NCBI RefSeq assembly: GCF_002934325.1
Contig: NZ_PTIV01000011.1
Coordinates: 1-64,000, forward strand
Origin: Marinobacter persicus
GTDB taxonomy: Bacteria > Pseudomonadota > Gammaproteobacteria > Pseudomonadales > Oleiphilaceae
Direction: 5' to 3'
Length of the DNA stretch: 64,000 bases
Shown: piece by piece, positions 26,520-38,122 of the stretch
Layout: each line of letters begins with the position of its first letter
Numbering within the stretch: position 1 is the stretch's first letter
Made by a program: the position numbers and the translations under genes
Notes under the pieces: model-generated
What the model saw: only the letters and a program-made list of their open reading frames with translations
The model's database searches: none
Told to the model about the DNA's origin: nothing

Positions 26520-29150
26520 TTATCCGATGTTTTGCTCAACCCAGGCCGGCACGCCAGCCAGGGCATCGGCCAGTTTGGACGGATCGTTACCGCCACCCTG
26601 GGCCATGTCCGGCCGACCGCCGCCTTTGCCATCCACTTCAGCGGCCAGGTGCTTCATCAGGTCACCCGCCTTGATGCGGTTGGTGGCAGACTTGGTCACA
26701 CCTGCTACCAGTACGACCTTGTCACCGTCCACGGTAGCCAGCACAACCACGCCCTCACCCAGCTTGTTCTTCAGCTGGTCAGCGGTTTCCATCATGGCTT
26801 TACGATCAGCCCCTTCCATCTGGGCGGCCACCACTTTCAGGCCGGCCACTTCGACGGCGGAGCTGGCCAGATCGTTACCGGCTGAGCTGGCAAGCTTCGC
26901 TTTCAGGGCATCCACTTCTTTTTCCAGCTGACGGTTACGCTCCAGCGTCTGCTGAACCTTGCTGACCACCGAATCCCGAGTGCCTTTTACCAGTTTTGCG
27001 GTTTCACGCAAGGTTTTTTCGGTGTCGTCCAGCCATTCCAGGGCACCAAAGCCGGTTACTGCTTCAATACGACGAACGCCGGAGGAGATGCCGCTCTCGG
27101 AAGTAATGCGGAACAGGCCGATGTCGCCAGTGCGACTAACGTGGGTACCACCACACAGTTCCACCGAGTAACGGTCTTCGCCCATGCTCAGCACCCGGAC
27201 CACATCGCCGTATTTCTCGCCAAACAGGGCCATAGCACCTTTGGTCTGGGCGGTTTCCATATCGGTGATGTCGATATCGACCGGGGTGTTCTGCAGGATC
27301 TGTTCGTTCACCTGGCGCTCGATCTCCTGCAACTCGTCAGCGGTCACCGCTTCGAAATGGGAGAAGTCGAAACGCAGCTTGTCCGGGTCCACCAGGGAGC
27401 CCTTCTGGCTCACATGTTCACCCAGCACCTTGCGCAAAGCGGCGTGCAGAAGGTGCGTGGCGGAGTGGTTGCGCTTGATGCGTTCGCGGCGAGCGTGATC
27501 AATGCGGGCATCCACTTCCAGGCCCGGGAACAGCTCGCCCTCAATCAGCGTACCTACGTGCAGGTGGTTATCGCCTTCTTTCTGGGTGTCCGTTACCTGG
27601 AAGCGGCCACCGCTCCAGGTCAGCAGGCCGGTATCGCCCACCTGGCCACCGGATTCGGCATAGAACGGAGTGCGCTCAAGCACCACCACGCATTCATCGC
27701 CCGCTTCGGCGTTGCGCTCTTCGCCACCGACCAGCACGGTGCGGATGCGCTCGTGGCCGTCGATGTGGTCGTAACCGGTGAATTCGGTCTCGCCTTCAAT
27801 GGTGATGCCGGCGGCGTTGTAGTCGATACCAAACTTGCTGGCCGCCCGGGCGCGCTCGCGCTGGGCTTCCATGGCTTTTTCATAGCCCACGTAATCCAGG
27901 GTCAGGCCACGTTCGCGGGCGATGTCGTTGGTCAGGTCCACGGGGAAACCGTAAGTGTCGTACAGGGTAAACACGGTCTCGCCCGGGATTTCCTTGCCCT
28001 TGAGTTCGGCGATGTCCTGCTCCAGCAGGCGCAGGCCCTTGTCCAGGGTCTTGGCGAACTGCTCTTCTTCCTGCAGCAGCACCTTTTCAATCTGCTTGCG
28101 GCTGCTGACCAACTGCGGGAAGGCCTCGCCCATCAGCGCCACCAGCGCACCGGTGAGCTTGTAGAAGAACGGCTGGGTGGCGCCCAGCTTGTTGCCGTGG
28201 CGGGCTGCCCGGCGAATAATCCGGCGCAGTACGAAACCACGGCCTTCGTTGGACGGCATCACACCATCGGAGATCAGGAAGGCGCAGGCACGGATGTGGT
28301 CGGCCACCACGCGCAGGGAGGCTTCGGTGGTGGGCACGCCGCCCAACAGCTCAGACGCTGCTTTCAGCAGGTCCTGGAACAGGTCGATTTCATAGTTGCT
28401 GTGCACGCCCTGCAGTACTGCGGTGATGCGCTCAAGGCCCATGCCGGTGTCCACAGACGGCTTGGGCAGGTTGAGCATCTCGCCGTCGGCGGTGCGGTTG
28501 TACTGCATGAAGACCACGTTCCAGATTTCGATGTATCGGTCGCCGTCTTCTTCCGGGCTGCCGGGAGGTCCACCGGCCACGTCCGGACCGTGGTCGTAGA
28601 AGATTTCGGTACACGGGCCACAGGGACCGGTGTCGCCCATCTGCCAGAAGTTGTCGGAGGCGTAACGGGCGCCTTTGTTGTCGCCAATACGCACAATGCG
28701 CTCAGCCGGAACGCCGATTTCCTGGTTCCAGATATCAAAGGCTTCGTCGTCTTCGGCGTAAACCGTGATCCACAGTTTTTCGGTGGGCAGGTTCAGCCAC
28801 TTCTCGTCAGTGAGGAAGGTCCAGGCAAAGTTGATGGCCTCGCGCTTAAAATAGTCACCGAAGCTGAAGTTGCCCAACATTTCGAAGAAGGTGTGGTGGC
28901 GGGCGGTGTAACCCACGTTTTCGAGGTCATTATGCTTGCCGCCGGCCCGCACACATTTCTGTGTGGTGGTGGCCCGGGTGTAGTCGCGCTTTTCCCGACC
29001 CAGGAACAGGTCCTTGAACTGGTTCATCCCCGCGTTGGTGAACAACAACGTGGGGTCATCGGCCGGCACCAGTGAACTACTCGGAACAATGGTGTGACCC
29101 TGCTGTCGGAAATACTCTAGAAAAGCCTGTCGCAACTCAGCGGTTTTCAT
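26520..29150 (-). CDS. alaS: Alanine--tRNA ligase
   Basis: 876 residues from ATG 29150 ([14 protein letters not shown]); a longer frame to 29210 lacks the family start. Class II catalytic core with [15 protein letters not shown] near residue 40, the editing domain with zinc-binding HSATHLLH and CGGTH, and the C-terminal oligomerisation region ending in the glycine-rich [14 protein letters not shown]. It charges tRNA-Ala and edits Ser/Gly errors. Confidence 0.97.
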   Translation of the reverse strand: MKTAELRQAFLEYFRQQGHTIVPSSSLVPADDPTLLFTNAGMNQFKDLFLGREKRDYTRATTTQKCVRAGGKHNDLENVGYTARHHTFFEMLGNFSFGDYFKREAINFAWTFLTDEKWLNLPTEKLWITVYAEDDEAFDIWNQEIGVPAERIVRIGDNKGARYASDNFWQMGDTGPCGPCTEIFYDHGPDVAGGPPGSPEEDGDRYIEIWNVVFMQYNRTADGEMLNLPKPSVDTGMGLERITAVLQGVHSNYEIDLFQDLLKAASELLGGVPTTEASLRVVADHIRACAFLISDGVMPSNEGRGFVLRRIIRRAARHGNKLGATQPFFYKLTGALVALMGEAFPQLVSSRKQIEKVLLQEEEQFAKTLDKGLRLLEQDIAELKGKEIPGETVFTLYDTYGFPVDLTNDIARERGLTLDYVGYEKAMEAQRERARAASKFGIDYNAAGITIEGETEFTGYDHIDGHERIRTVLVGGEERNAEAGDECVVVLERTPFYAESGGQVGDTGLLTWSGGRFQVTDTQKEGDNHLHVGTLIEGELFPGLEVDARIDHARRERIKRNHSATHLLHAALRKVLGEHVSQKGSLVDPDKLRFDFSHFEAVTADELQEIERQVNEQILQNTPVDIDITDMETAQTKGAMALFGEKYGDVVRVLSMGEDRYSVELCGGTHVSRTGDIGLFRITSESGISSGVRRIEAVTGFGALEWLDDTEKTLRETAKLVKGTRDSVVSKVQQTLERNRQLEKEVDALKAKLASSAGNDLASSAVEVAGLKVVAAQMEGADRKAMMETADQLKNKLGEGVVVLATVDGDKVVLVAGVTKSATNRIKAGDLMKHLAAEVDGKGGGRPDMAQGGGNDPSKLADALAGVPAWVEQNIG

Positions 29151-29291
29151 AACCCTTTGATACCCTCTCAGAAACCCGGCGATACCGCCGCCGGATCTGC
29201 AATTGAACATGAATGCTTACATGCGTGCGCAAATCCGCTACTCTAGCACACGCCGAGAACAGGAAAAACGAGAAACCTTACAGGAGAACCC

Positions 29292-29837
29292 ATGCCCCGA
29301 CGCTTTCATGACGCCGAGGAACTGCTTCCACCAGCAACTGCCCTTAAGCGTGCACTGGCCATTATTTATGATGGTCTGATCAGCATTGCTGTTCTGCTGG
29401 TAACCACCTGGGTCTATACCATGATTGCCGGCTGGGCAACGGGCTGGGACCGCTACGAGCAGATGGCCGAAGCCGGCCAGATTTCCGGCGATCCTGGGCT
29501 CACCTTCGTGCTGTACCTGGTACTTTTCCTGTTCTTCGCTTACTTCTGGACCCGCATCGGGCAAACGCTGGGCATGCAGGTATGGCGGGTACGCATTGAG
29601 AACCTGGACGGCACCTCGGTGAGCTGGACACAATCACTGATCCGCTACGTGACTGCGTCTTTTGTGGTGTTTCTGGCCATCCTCGGCGCCTTTTACATCG
29701 GCGCGATTACCCTGCTGTTGACCATTCCCGCCATCATCGCCCTGTTCTACCCGATCAACGGCCTGTCACTGACCGATCGCGCTTCAAACAGCGTGGTCGT
29801 GGCCCTGCCCAAGACAGCCAAGAAAAAGAAAGCCTGA
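29292..29837 (+). CDS. RDD-family membrane protein
   Basis: 181 residues, start ATG 29292 behind CAGGAG. The name-giving pattern is present in modified form (Arg...Asp in the first helix region: LKRALAIIYDGLISI). Helices at about 25-45, 72-92, 120-140 and 143-160, with GQTLGMQVWRVRI and NGLSLTDRAS typical of RDD proteins. Function unknown; some members are linked to Na+ or osmotic stress tolerance. Divergent from alaS and convergent with lptG. Confidence 0.8.
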   Translation: MPRRFHDAEELLPPATALKRALAIIYDGLISIAVLLVTTWVYTMIAGWATGWDRYEQMAEAGQISGDPGLTFVLYLVLFLFFAYFWTRIGQTLGMQVWRVRIENLDGTSVSWTQSLIRYVTASFVVFLAILGAFYIGAITLLLTIPAIIALFYPINGLSLTDRASNSVVVALPKTAKKKKA

Positions 29838-29844
29838 CCTGATC

Positions 29845-29874
29845 ATGCCCGGGCCGCCTAACCGGCCCGGCGCA
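29845..29874. terminator. GC-rich hairpin between RDD gene and lptG
   Basis: ATGC-CCGGGCCG pairs with CGGCCCGG-CGCAT around CCTAAC, with one bulged base. It overlaps the lptG stop codon and lies between convergent genes. No T-run follows, so it may only stabilise transcript ends. Confidence 0.45.
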
Positions 29875-30919
29875 TCAGAATCGCACCTACCACGGCGTTA
29901 ATCGCAATCGGGGCCAGGACCGCCAGCACCGGATTGAAGCCGTACACCATGCTCATGGGGCCAAGCAGGTCCTGCATGTACTTGAACACCAGCCCCACCA
30001 GCAGACCGGTGAACACCCGGAACCCCATGGTTACCGAGCGCAGCGGGCCAAACACAAAGGAAATCGCCACCAGCACCATCACGGCGGTGCCCACCGGCAT
30101 CAGCACTTTCTTCCAGAATGCCAGCCAGTAACGTGCGGCACTAAGCCCCTGCTCGCCCAGGTAATTGGCGTAAGTGTACAGGCCCGACATGGACAGGTTT
30201 TCCGGCTTGACGATCAACACGCTCAACACACTGGGCGACAAACCGGTCTCCCAGCGCACCAGCGATTCCTGCTCACGCACCGTGCGCTCATCCTCCAGGC
30301 GAGTGGAAGTCACGTTTTCCAGCAACCAGTAATCGCCCTGATAGATTGCCCGCTTGGCAAACCGCGAGACCTGCAATTGCCGCTGGTCATCAAACTTGAA
30401 CAACGACACCCCATGCAACACGCCGTTGGGTTGTACGGCATTCAGGTGCATGAAGGTATTACCTTCCCGGTGCCAGACACCGTGGGCTTCCGCCACGTTA
30501 CGCCCGGCACCCAGGGCCACCGCCTTGTCACTCTGGGCGATGCGCTCCGTGGTCGGCGCCACGTATTCACCAATGCCCACACCAAGCAGCACCACCAGCA
30601 AGGCGGGCTTCATGGAAGACCAGACGATGCGCTTAAGAGAAACACCGGCCGCCCTGATCACGGTCAGCTCCGAAGAACTGGCCATCGCACCCAGGCCCAC
30701 CAGACAGCCCATGAAGGCGCCCAGCGGCAGGTAATCGTATATCCGTCTTGGCAGCGTGAGTGCCACATACCAAAGCGCCTGCAGGGTCTGGTAATCGTTA
30801 CGGGTGTCTTCCAGCTCGGCGATAAACGCAAAGATCACATCCAGCGACAGCACCACCACCATTACGAGGAAAATGGCCCCGCCCACGGTGCGCATGACAT
30901 AACCATCGATCTTATGCAT
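29858..30919 (-). CDS. lptG: LPS export ABC permease LptG
   Basis: 353 residues from ATG 30919, overlapping the lptF stop by 8 bases. Six membrane helices flank a periplasmic beta-jellyroll (about 130-265). With LptF and LptB2 it extracts lipopolysaccharide from the inner membrane and hands it to LptC/LptA. The start MHKIDGYV and the coupling-helix region GSSEL-like ASSSELTVIRAAG are family features. Confidence 0.93.
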   Translation of the reverse strand: MHKIDGYVMRTVGGAIFLVMVVVLSLDVIFAFIAELEDTRNDYQTLQALWYVALTLPRRIYDYLPLGAFMGCLVGLGAMASSSELTVIRAAGVSLKRIVWSSMKPALLVVLLGVGIGEYVAPTTERIAQSDKAVALGAGRNVAEAHGVWHREGNTFMHLNAVQPNGVLHGVSLFKFDDQRQLQVSRFAKRAIYQGDYWLLENVTSTRLEDERTVREQESLVRWETGLSPSVLSVLIVKPENLSMSGLYTYANYLGEQGLSAARYWLAFWKKVLMPVGTAVMVLVAISFVFGPLRSVTMGFRVFTGLLVGLVFKYMQDLLGPMSMVYGFNPVLAVLAPIAINAVVGAILMRRAG

Positions 30920-32018
30920 GGGCACGGCCCTCCTTCTCCAGTCGGCGCCGATTCAGCCAGGCCGGGCCGAAATGCAGCCAGAGACCAAAGGCAAGAAACA
31001 GTACATGCACCCACAACATGCCGATCCACTCCGGCACTTTTTCATCCGCCAGGGCATCGCGGGCCACAATCAGCAGCCCCAGGTAGGTGATATAGACCAG
31101 CATGGCCGGCAGCAAGTGAAAGAACCGCCCCTGGCGCGGGTTCACCCGGCTCAGGCGCACCGCCAGCAACGTCACGATGGGTACAATGAGGGGCAGAGAC
31201 AGCCGCCAGTGCAGCAGGGCGCGGTCTTCCGGATCATCCGAGCGCCACAATTCCAGCGTACTCACACCCTCTTCCAGGCTCTTGTCGCCCGCCTCGCCAC
31301 TCTGGACCTTCAGGCCATAAGCCTCAAAGCGAGTGGCGTTGTAATCCAACTGGCCCGGCGTGCCCTGGAACCGCCCGCCATTTTCCAGGATCAGGAACCG
31401 GCTCCCGGTTTCCTCATCAATCAGCTGCGAACCAGTGTCGGCCGTAATCAGGGTCACCCCCTGGCCGTTGCGATCGTATTCGGCGATAAACACGCCCTGC
31501 AGCTGGCGCTTGTCATCACTCAGGGCCTCGGTGTAGGTCACACGATTACCGGAGGTGAAATCCTGGAACCGGCCCGGTGCCAGCATTTCGAACTCCGTGG
31601 CCTTGGCCTGTTCATTGAAAATCCGCTCCACCTGCTTCATGCCCCAGGGCGAGACAAACAGGCTCATGGCTGCCACCACCAGCATCACCGGCAAAGCGCC
31701 AATCAGGGTTTTGCCCAACAGCTGCCGGTCACTCACCCCACAAGCGAACAGAACCGTCATCTCGCTTTCCAGGTACATGCGCCCGTAGGCCAGCAGAATA
31801 CCGATGAACAGCCCCAGAGGCAGGATCAGCTCCAAAAATCCGGGAAAGCGATAGCCCATGATGGAAAACAGCACGCCGGCGGCCAACTCGCCTTCAGCTG
31901 CCTCGGCCAGGTACTTGATAAAACGACCACTCATGAACACCAGCAGCAGGATGCCGGAAACAGCAAGCATGCTGACCATGATCTGGCGGATGAGATAACG
32001 GAAAACGATAGTCAAATC
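30912..32018 (-). CDS. lptF: LPS export ABC permease LptF
   Basis: 368 residues if TTG 32018 (just before TIVFRYLIRQ) is used, placed after AGAGAG; a TTG at 32039 is an alternative. Same six-helix plus periplasmic jellyroll plan as LptG. The conserved Glu in ESEMTVLFACGVS lies in the coupling helix that contacts LptB. Operon lptF-lptG. Confidence 0.9.
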   Translation of the reverse strand, partial: DLTIVFRYLIRQIMVSMLAVSGILLLVFMSGRFIKYLAEAAEGELAAGVLFSIMGYRFPGFLELILPLGLFIGILLAYGRMYLESEMTVLFACGVSDRQLLGKTLIGALPVMLVVAAMSLFVSPWGMKQVERIFNEQAKATEFEMLAPGRFQDFTSGNRVTYTEALSDDKRQLQGVFIAEYDRNGQGVTLITADTGSQLIDEETGSRFLILENGGRFQGTPGQLDYNATRFEAYGLKVQSGEAGDKSLEEGVSTLELWRSDDPEDRALLHWRLSLPLIVPIVTLLAVRLSRVNPRQGRFFHLLPAMLVYITYLGLLIVARDALADEKVPEWIGMLWVHVLFLAFGLWLHFGPAWLNRRRLEKEGRAHA

Positions 32019-32261
32019 AGTCTCTCTGGCTGTTGCCAAGCGGAAGATGGAAGATTCACAAAACTGCCGCGTATTCTATGTAACCTTGCCTGCGAATGAC
32101 AGCGCCAGGGCCATCGAGTAAAAGGATAGTAAGGATAGACCGGCGGTGATCTGGAGTTATTCACGGGCTCCCTTGATAAATCGCGCAATTACCCCAATCC
32201 TTACGTACTATCCGAAAGCCAAAACCGGCGGACGAACCACATTGAACGTAAAGGAGTTGCC

Positions 32262-33752
32262 ATGAACTTCAGTCTGAGCAGTAAAGCCATTACCGCAACC
32301 AAAGCCGATTGCCTGGTTGTCGGACTGCCTGAAAAAGGCGACTGGCCGGAATCCACCAAAGCGGCCGACGAGGCGCTGGGCGGACTGATCGGGCAATTCA
32401 GCAAGGCCGGCGACCTGACCGGCAAAAACGGCACCATCAATACCCTGCCCCTGGCCGAACAGCCCTGGCCTCGCTTGATGGTGGTTGGTACCGGTAAAGA
32501 CAGTGACCGCACCGCCGCCAATTTCCGCAAGGCGGTGAAAGCCATGGCCGCGGCAGTGAAAGATATTCCCGGCAAGAGTGCCCTGATCGCCCTGACCGAC
32601 ACCGAGATCCAGGGCGAAGACAGCGTTCGCTCCGAAGCAGGCAAACTCAAGCTGATTGGCCAGATTCTGGAAGAACAGCTGTACACCTTCAACGACTACA
32701 AAAGCGAGAAGCCGGACAGCCGGAAACTGAACAAGGTTGTCGTGCAGGCCACCAGCGCCACCAAGGCCCTGAAAGACGCCCTGCACCTTGGCCTGGCCAC
32801 CGGCCGTGGCATGAACTACACCCGCGACCTGGGCAACACCCCGCCCAATGTCTGCCACCCGGTGTGGCTCGCCGACCAGGCCAAGAAACTGGCCAAGGAC
32901 TACGACAGCATCAAGACCGAAGTGCTGGACGAAAAGCAGATGGAAAAGCTGGGCATGAACACCATCCTGGCCGTCGGCAAAGGCTCCACCCAGCCCCCGC
33001 GCCTGATCGTCATGGAATACCGGGGCGGCAAGGCCAAAGACAAACCCTACGTGCTGGTGGGTAAAGGCATCACCTTCGATTCCGGCGGCATCAGCCTCAA
33101 GCCCGGCGAAGGCATGGACGAAATGAAATACGACATGGGCGGCTCCGCCTCCGTGTTCGGCACCATGCAGGTACTGGCTGAAACCAAACCGAAGATCAAC
33201 GTGGTTGCGGTTGTCGCAGCCGCCGAGAACATGCCGGACGGCGGCGCCTCCCGCCCGGGCGACATTATCACGACCCTCTCCGGCCAGACCGTCGAGATCC
33301 TCAACACCGACGCCGAAGGCCGTTTGGTGCTGTGCGACGCCCTCACCTACGTGAAGAAATTCGACCCCGAAGCGGTCATCGACATGGCCACCCTCACCGG
33401 CGCCTGCATCATCGCCCTGGGCAACCAGGCCACCGGCCTGTACGCCAACAACGACGACCTGGCCGGCGAACTGCTGGCTGCGGGCGAGCGCACCGGCGAC
33501 CGCGCCTGGCGCATGCCGCTTTGGGACGAATACCAGAGCCAGCTGGACTCCAACTTCGCCGACATGCAAAACATCGGCGGCCGCCCGGCCGGCTCCATCA
33601 CCGCCGCGTGCTTCCTCAGCCGCTTCGCCAAGGACTACCGCTGGGCCCACCTGGACATCGCCGGCACCGCCTGGAACTCCGGCAAAGCCAAAGGCGCCAC
33701 CGGCCGCCCGGTCCCCCTGCTGGTCGACTACCTGATGTCCCATGCAGGATAA
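32262..33752 (+). CDS. pepA: Leucyl aminopeptidase PepA
   Basis: 496 residues, ATG behind AAGGAG. M17-family metallopeptidase with the catalytic lysine region VGKGITFDSGG and signature NTDAEGRL, which hold the two-metal centre. It trims N-terminal residues from peptides and, in E. coli, also binds DNA in Xer recombination. Divergent from lptF over a 243-base gap in which no operator was recognised. It overlaps holC by 11 bases. Confidence 0.96.
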   Translation: MNFSLSSKAITATKADCLVVGLPEKGDWPESTKAADEALGGLIGQFSKAGDLTGKNGTINTLPLAEQPWPRLMVVGTGKDSDRTAANFRKAVKAMAAAVKDIPGKSALIALTDTEIQGEDSVRSEAGKLKLIGQILEEQLYTFNDYKSEKPDSRKLNKVVVQATSATKALKDALHLGLATGRGMNYTRDLGNTPPNVCHPVWLADQAKKLAKDYDSIKTEVLDEKQMEKLGMNTILAVGKGSTQPPRLIVMEYRGGKAKDKPYVLVGKGITFDSGGISLKPGEGMDEMKYDMGGSASVFGTMQVLAETKPKINVVAVVAAAENMPDGGASRPGDIITTLSGQTVEILNTDAEGRLVLCDALTYVKKFDPEAVIDMATLTGACIIALGNQATGLYANNDDLAGELLAAGERTGDRAWRMPLWDEYQSQLDSNFADMQNIGGRPAGSITAACFLSRFAKDYRWAHLDIAGTAWNSGKAKGATGRPVPLLVDYLMSHAG

Positions 33753-34254
33753 CCAGCCCAACCCACCGGAACCCGGCAGCCAAGCTGCCGGCGCTTCCGG
33801 CGCTGGTTCCGACAACCAAAACCAGCGCTACTGGTTCCACATCCTCGCCCAGGGCACCCCTGCCGCCAGAAACCTCCACGCCGCCAAACTCGTGGACAAA
33901 GCCTGGCAACAGGGCGACCGCGTATGCCTGCTCTGCGACACCGAAGACCAGGCCCGGGAACTGGACGACCTGCTGTGGAACTTCAAACCCGATGCCTTCA
34001 TCCCCCACAGCGTCTCCACCAGCGAAGACAGCCCCTGCGACGACCCCGTCGGCATCCTGCTCTACCCGCCGGTAGCCACCGACTGGGACACCGTCATTGT
34101 CCTGTCCGCCACCCTGCCCAAAGACGCCGACCAGTACCGCCGCCTGGCCCTGGTGGCCCATAACGATCCTGAGGTGCTTAATCAGGCTCGGGGGCACTAC
34201 AAGCAGCTGCGGGCGATGGGGATTGAAGCCAGAGTTCATGACATGCGGCGGTGA
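33742..34254 (+). CDS. holC: DNA polymerase III chi subunit
   Basis: 170 residues; the first 28 are a low-complexity Pro/Gly/Asn tail ahead of the usual chi fold (RYWFHILAQGTPAARNLHAAKLVDKAW). The domain includes GDRVCLLCDTEDQARELDDLLW, typical of HolC, which links the clamp loader (via psi) to SSB. pepA-holC-valS order is conserved in many gammaproteobacteria. Confidence 0.9.
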   Translation: MQDNQPNPPEPGSQAAGASGAGSDNQNQRYWFHILAQGTPAARNLHAAKLVDKAWQQGDRVCLLCDTEDQARELDDLLWNFKPDAFIPHSVSTSEDSPCDDPVGILLYPPVATDWDTVIVLSATLPKDADQYRRLALVAHNDPEVLNQARGHYKQLRAMGIEARVHDMRR

Positions 34255-34344
34255 CCCCACAGTTCGCCGCAACCAAAGCGACCATGTATAATCGGCGCTT
34301 TCAAAATTTCTTCCGAGCATCAACAACGGTCACTGCAGAAACCC

Positions 34345-37197
34345 ATGGAAAAAACCTACCAGCCAGAAAACATCGAGCGCCAGTGGTACGAAAACTGGGA
34401 ATCCAAAGGCTATTTCCGCCCCAGCGGTGAGGGCGAGTCTTACAGCATCGCCATCCCGCCCCCCAATGTGACCGGCAGCCTGCACATGGGCCATGCGTTC
34501 CAGCACACCATCATGGACACCCTCACCCGCTACAAGCGCATGCAGGGCCGCAACGCATTGTGGACCGTCGGCACCGACCACGCCGGCATCGCCACCCAGA
34601 TGGTCGTTGAGCGTAAACTGGCCGCCGAAGAAGACAAAACCCGCCACGACCTGGGCCGCGAAGAATTCATCAAACGCATCTGGGACTGGAAAGAACACTC
34701 CGGTGGCACCATCACCCGCCAGATGCGTCGCCTGGGCAACTCCGTGGACTGGGACCACGAACGCTTCACCATGGACGACGGCTTCTACAAAGCCGTACAG
34801 GAAGTGTTCATCCGCCTGTACGATGAAGGCCTGGTATACCGCGGCAAGCGCCTGGTGAACTGGGACCCGAAACTGCACACCGCCATCTCCGACCTGGAAG
34901 TAGAAAACAAGGAAGAAAAGGGCTTTTTCTGGCACCTGCGCTACCCGCTGGCTGACGGCGAGAAAACCCAGGACGGCAAGGATTACGTGGTCGTCGCCAC
35001 CACCCGCCCGGAAACCATGCTCGGCGACACCGCTGTAGCCGTGCACCCGGACGACGATCGCTACCAGCACCTGATCGGCAAGCACGTGCTGCTGCCGCTG
35101 GTGAACCGTCGCATCCCCGTGATCGCCGACCATCACGCCGACCCGGAAAAAGGCTCCGGCTGCGTGAAGATCACCCCTGCTCATGACTTTAACGACTACG
35201 CCGTCGGCAAACGCAACGAATTGCCGATGATCAACGTCATGACCCAGGACGCGAACATCCGGTACCAGGCCGAAGTGTTCAACTCCGATGGCACAGAAAA
35301 CACCGAGATCGACGGCACCCTGCCCGGTGGATACGCCGGCCTCACCCGCGAGGAAGCACGCAAAAAGATTGTCGCCGACATGGAAGCCGAAGGCTTAGTG
35401 GAGCAGATCGAAGACCACGTCCTGTCCGTACCGCGCGGTGACCGCTCCGGCCTGATCATCGAGCCCATGCTCACCGACCAATGGTTCGCCGACGCCAAGA
35501 CCCTGGCCAAGCCCGCCATTGAAGCGGTGGAAGACGGCCGCATCCAGTTCGTGCCCAAACAGTACGAGAACATGTACTTCGCCTGGATGCGCGACATCCA
35601 GGACTGGTGTATCTCCCGCCAGCTGTGGTGGGGCCACCGGATTCCGGCCTGGTACGACGCCGACGGCAACATCTACGTGGGCCGCAGTGAAGAAGAAGTG
35701 CGCGGCAAGCACACCCTGCCCGCCGACGTGGAACTGACCCAGGACGAAGACGTACTGGACACCTGGTTCAGCTCCGCCCTGTGGACCTTCGGCACCCTGG
35801 GCTGGCCGGAAATCACCGAACGCCTGAAGACCTTCCACCCCACCGACGTGCTGGTCACCGGTTTCGACATCATCTTCTTCTGGGTTGCCCGGATGATCAT
35901 GATGACCATGCATTTCATGAAAGACGAAGACGGCAAGCCCCAGGTGCCCTTCCACACCGTGTACGTGACCGGCCTGATCCGCGACGAGCACGGCGACAAA
36001 ATGTCCAAATCCAAGGGCAACGTCATCGACCCGCTGGACATGATCGACGGCATCGGCCTGGACGACCTGCTGGAAAAACGCACCGGCAACCTGATGCAAC
36101 CCAAGCTGGCCGAAAAGATCGGCAAGCGCACCAAAAAGGAATTCCCGGAAGGCATCACCGCCCACGGCACCGACGCCCTGCGCTTCACCCTGGCGGCCAT
36201 GGCCACCACCGGCCGCGACATCAACTGGGACATGAAGCGACTGGAAGGCTACCGCAACTTCTGTAACAAGCTGTGGAACGCCGCCCGCTACGTGCTGATG
36301 AACACCGAAGGCGAAGACTGCGGCGTCAACGACGAGCCGGTGGAACTGTCCCTGGCCGACCGCTGGATCATCAGCGAGCTGCAGCACTGCGAGCAGGAAG
36401 TCACCCGTCACCTGGAGCAGTACCGCTTCGACCTGGCGGCCTACGCCCTGTACGAGTTCATCTGGAACGAGTACTGCGACTGGTACCTGGAGCTGTCCAA
36501 GCCGGTATTGAACGACGACAACGCCACCGCCGAGGCCAAGCGCGGCACCCGCCGCACCCTGGTGCGCGTATTGGAATCGGTGCTGCGCCTGGCGCACCCG
36601 ATCATGCCGTTCATCACCGAGGAAATCTGGCAGCGCATCGCGCCGCTGGCCGGCAAGGAAGGCGACAGCATCATGCTCCAGCCATTCCCGCAGCCGGACG
36701 CCAGCAAGCAGGACGCCAGCGTCGCCGCCGACATTGAATGGCTCAAGGGCGTGATCGTCGCCGTGCGCAACATCCGTGGTGAGATGAACATCTCCCCGGC
36801 CAAGCAGATTCCGGTGTTGCTCAAAGGCACCAGCGCCGAGGACCAGCGCCGGATGGACGATAACCGCACCTTCCTGATGTCCCTGGCCAAGCTGGAGAAA
36901 CTGGAATGGTTCGAGGGCGACAAGGCACCCATGAGCGCCACCCAGCTGGTGGGCGAAATGGAAGTGCTGGTGCCCATGGCCGGGCTGATCGACAAGGACG
37001 CCGAGCTCAAGCGCCTGGACAAGGAGCTTGAGCGCCTGAACAAGGAAATCAGCCGTGTTGAAGGCAAGCTGAACAACGAGAAGTTCACTGCCAAGGCCCC
37101 GGCCGAAGTCGTTGAGAAGGAACGTGAGAAGCTGCGCGAGGCCCAGGGCAGCCTGGAGCGCCTGAGCAGCCAGCGCGCCGACATCGAGGCCATGTAA
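34345..37197 (+). CDS. valS: Valine--tRNA ligase
   Basis: 950 residues. Class I synthetase with the HIGH-type motif HMGH in [12 protein letters not shown] (about 42-53), a CP1 editing domain, and KMSKS in [10 protein letters not shown] (about 550). A C-terminal coiled coil (about 885-950, [16 protein letters not shown]) contacts the tRNA elbow. Confidence 0.97.
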   Translation: MEKTYQPENIERQWYENWESKGYFRPSGEGESYSIAIPPPNVTGSLHMGHAFQHTIMDTLTRYKRMQGRNALWTVGTDHAGIATQMVVERKLAAEEDKTRHDLGREEFIKRIWDWKEHSGGTITRQMRRLGNSVDWDHERFTMDDGFYKAVQEVFIRLYDEGLVYRGKRLVNWDPKLHTAISDLEVENKEEKGFFWHLRYPLADGEKTQDGKDYVVVATTRPETMLGDTAVAVHPDDDRYQHLIGKHVLLPLVNRRIPVIADHHADPEKGSGCVKITPAHDFNDYAVGKRNELPMINVMTQDANIRYQAEVFNSDGTENTEIDGTLPGGYAGLTREEARKKIVADMEAEGLVEQIEDHVLSVPRGDRSGLIIEPMLTDQWFADAKTLAKPAIEAVEDGRIQFVPKQYENMYFAWMRDIQDWCISRQLWWGHRIPAWYDADGNIYVGRSEEEVRGKHTLPADVELTQDEDVLDTWFSSALWTFGTLGWPEITERLKTFHPTDVLVTGFDIIFFWVARMIMMTMHFMKDEDGKPQVPFHTVYVTGLIRDEHGDKMSKSKGNVIDPLDMIDGIGLDDLLEKRTGNLMQPKLAEKIGKRTKKEFPEGITAHGTDALRFTLAAMATTGRDINWDMKRLEGYRNFCNKLWNAARYVLMNTEGEDCGVNDEPVELSLADRWIISELQHCEQEVTRHLEQYRFDLAAYALYEFIWNEYCDWYLELSKPVLNDDNATAEAKRGTRRTLVRVLESVLRLAHPIMPFITEEIWQRIAPLAGKEGDSIMLQPFPQPDASKQDASVAADIEWLKGVIVAVRNIRGEMNISPAKQIPVLLKGTSAEDQRRMDDNRTFLMSLAKLEKLEWFEGDKAPMSATQLVGEMEVLVPMAGLIDKDAELKRLDKELERLNKEISRVEGKLNNEKFTAKAPAEVVEKEREKLREAQGSLERLSSQRADIEAM

Positions 37198-37200
37198 GCG

Positions 37201-38103
37201 GTGATTGCGATTCTGGGTGCCGGCTCCCTGGGCCGGCTCTGGGCCGCATCACTGCCACCCGGGCGGGCCGCCTTCGTGCCCCGTCCGGGGGTTCCTTCCG
37301 ATTCCATCCGCTATCAGTTTCAACCCGTCACCGGCGATGCCTTTCCGGTCGAAATCCCACCGCTCGATTACGAACAATCCCCCGACCTGCTGTTGGTGAC
37401 CACCAAGGCCGGCGACACCCTGGATGCACTTTGCGCCACCCTGTCACGCATTCCCGCAAGCACTCCTACTGTGTTGTTCCAGAACGGACTGGGCAGTCAG
37501 CAGGCGGTCGCCGACACCTGGCCCGAACGAGCCATCTTCGCCGCTGTGACCACCGAGGGTGCCAACCGCCCTGCTCCCGATATCGCTGTTCATGCTGGCC
37601 AGGGAGAAACCTGGGTGGGGCCATTAACGCCCGCCGCCGAGACGCAGCTGTCGAAGGTGATTCGGCCCCTGGCCGAGAGCGGTCTTACCCTGCATGCCGA
37701 GGCGGATGTGCTGCCCCGGCTGTGGCAAAAGCTGGTCATCAACGCGGGCATCAATCCGTTTACCGCGCTTCTGGATTGCCCCAACGGTGACATCCTCAAC
37801 GCTCCGTTATTCCGACAATGGATTGACCCTTTGTGCCAGGAGATCGCCACTCTCATGGTCGCCAGCGGCCAGGGCCTGACATCGCCAGAACAGCTGCGGC
37901 AAAACATTGAGGCAGTGGCACGGAAAACCGCTGCCAACACGTCATCCATGCGAGCGGACGTCCGGGCCGGACGCATAACCGAGATTGGCTACATTAACGG
38001 TTACCTGGTGAACCTGGGACAGACACTCAATATCGCCACGCCGGTGAACCAAATGCTCACCGAGCGGGTACAACAACTGAGCGATTCACAGACCACCTGC
38101 TGA
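37201..38103 (+). CDS. panE: 2-dehydropantoate 2-reductase
   Basis: 300 residues from GTG 37201, three bases after valS. It reduces ketopantoate to pantoate for coenzyme A synthesis. NADPH-binding IAILGAGSLG at the N-terminus, catalytic lysine in WQKLVINAGINPFTALL (about 179), and the C-terminal helical domain with SSMRADVRAGRITEIGYINGY. Likely co-transcribed with valS. Confidence 0.9.
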   Translation: MIAILGAGSLGRLWAASLPPGRAAFVPRPGVPSDSIRYQFQPVTGDAFPVEIPPLDYEQSPDLLLVTTKAGDTLDALCATLSRIPASTPTVLFQNGLGSQQAVADTWPERAIFAAVTTEGANRPAPDIAVHAGQGETWVGPLTPAAETQLSKVIRPLAESGLTLHAEADVLPRLWQKLVINAGINPFTALLDCPNGDILNAPLFRQWIDPLCQEIATLMVASGQGLTSPEQLRQNIEAVARKTAANTSSMRADVRAGRITEIGYINGYLVNLGQTLNIATPVNQMLTERVQQLSDSQTTC

Positions 38104-38122
38104 CTGAGTAAGGGAGTATGCC

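Noticed and set aside
27141..29075. 644-codon open frame antisense to alaS
   Set aside because: No start signal or recognisable domain; alaS is intact on the other strand.
32208..33815. 535-codon open frame antisense to pepA
   Set aside because: Low-complexity Gly/Val/Ala-rich shadow of the pepA gene.
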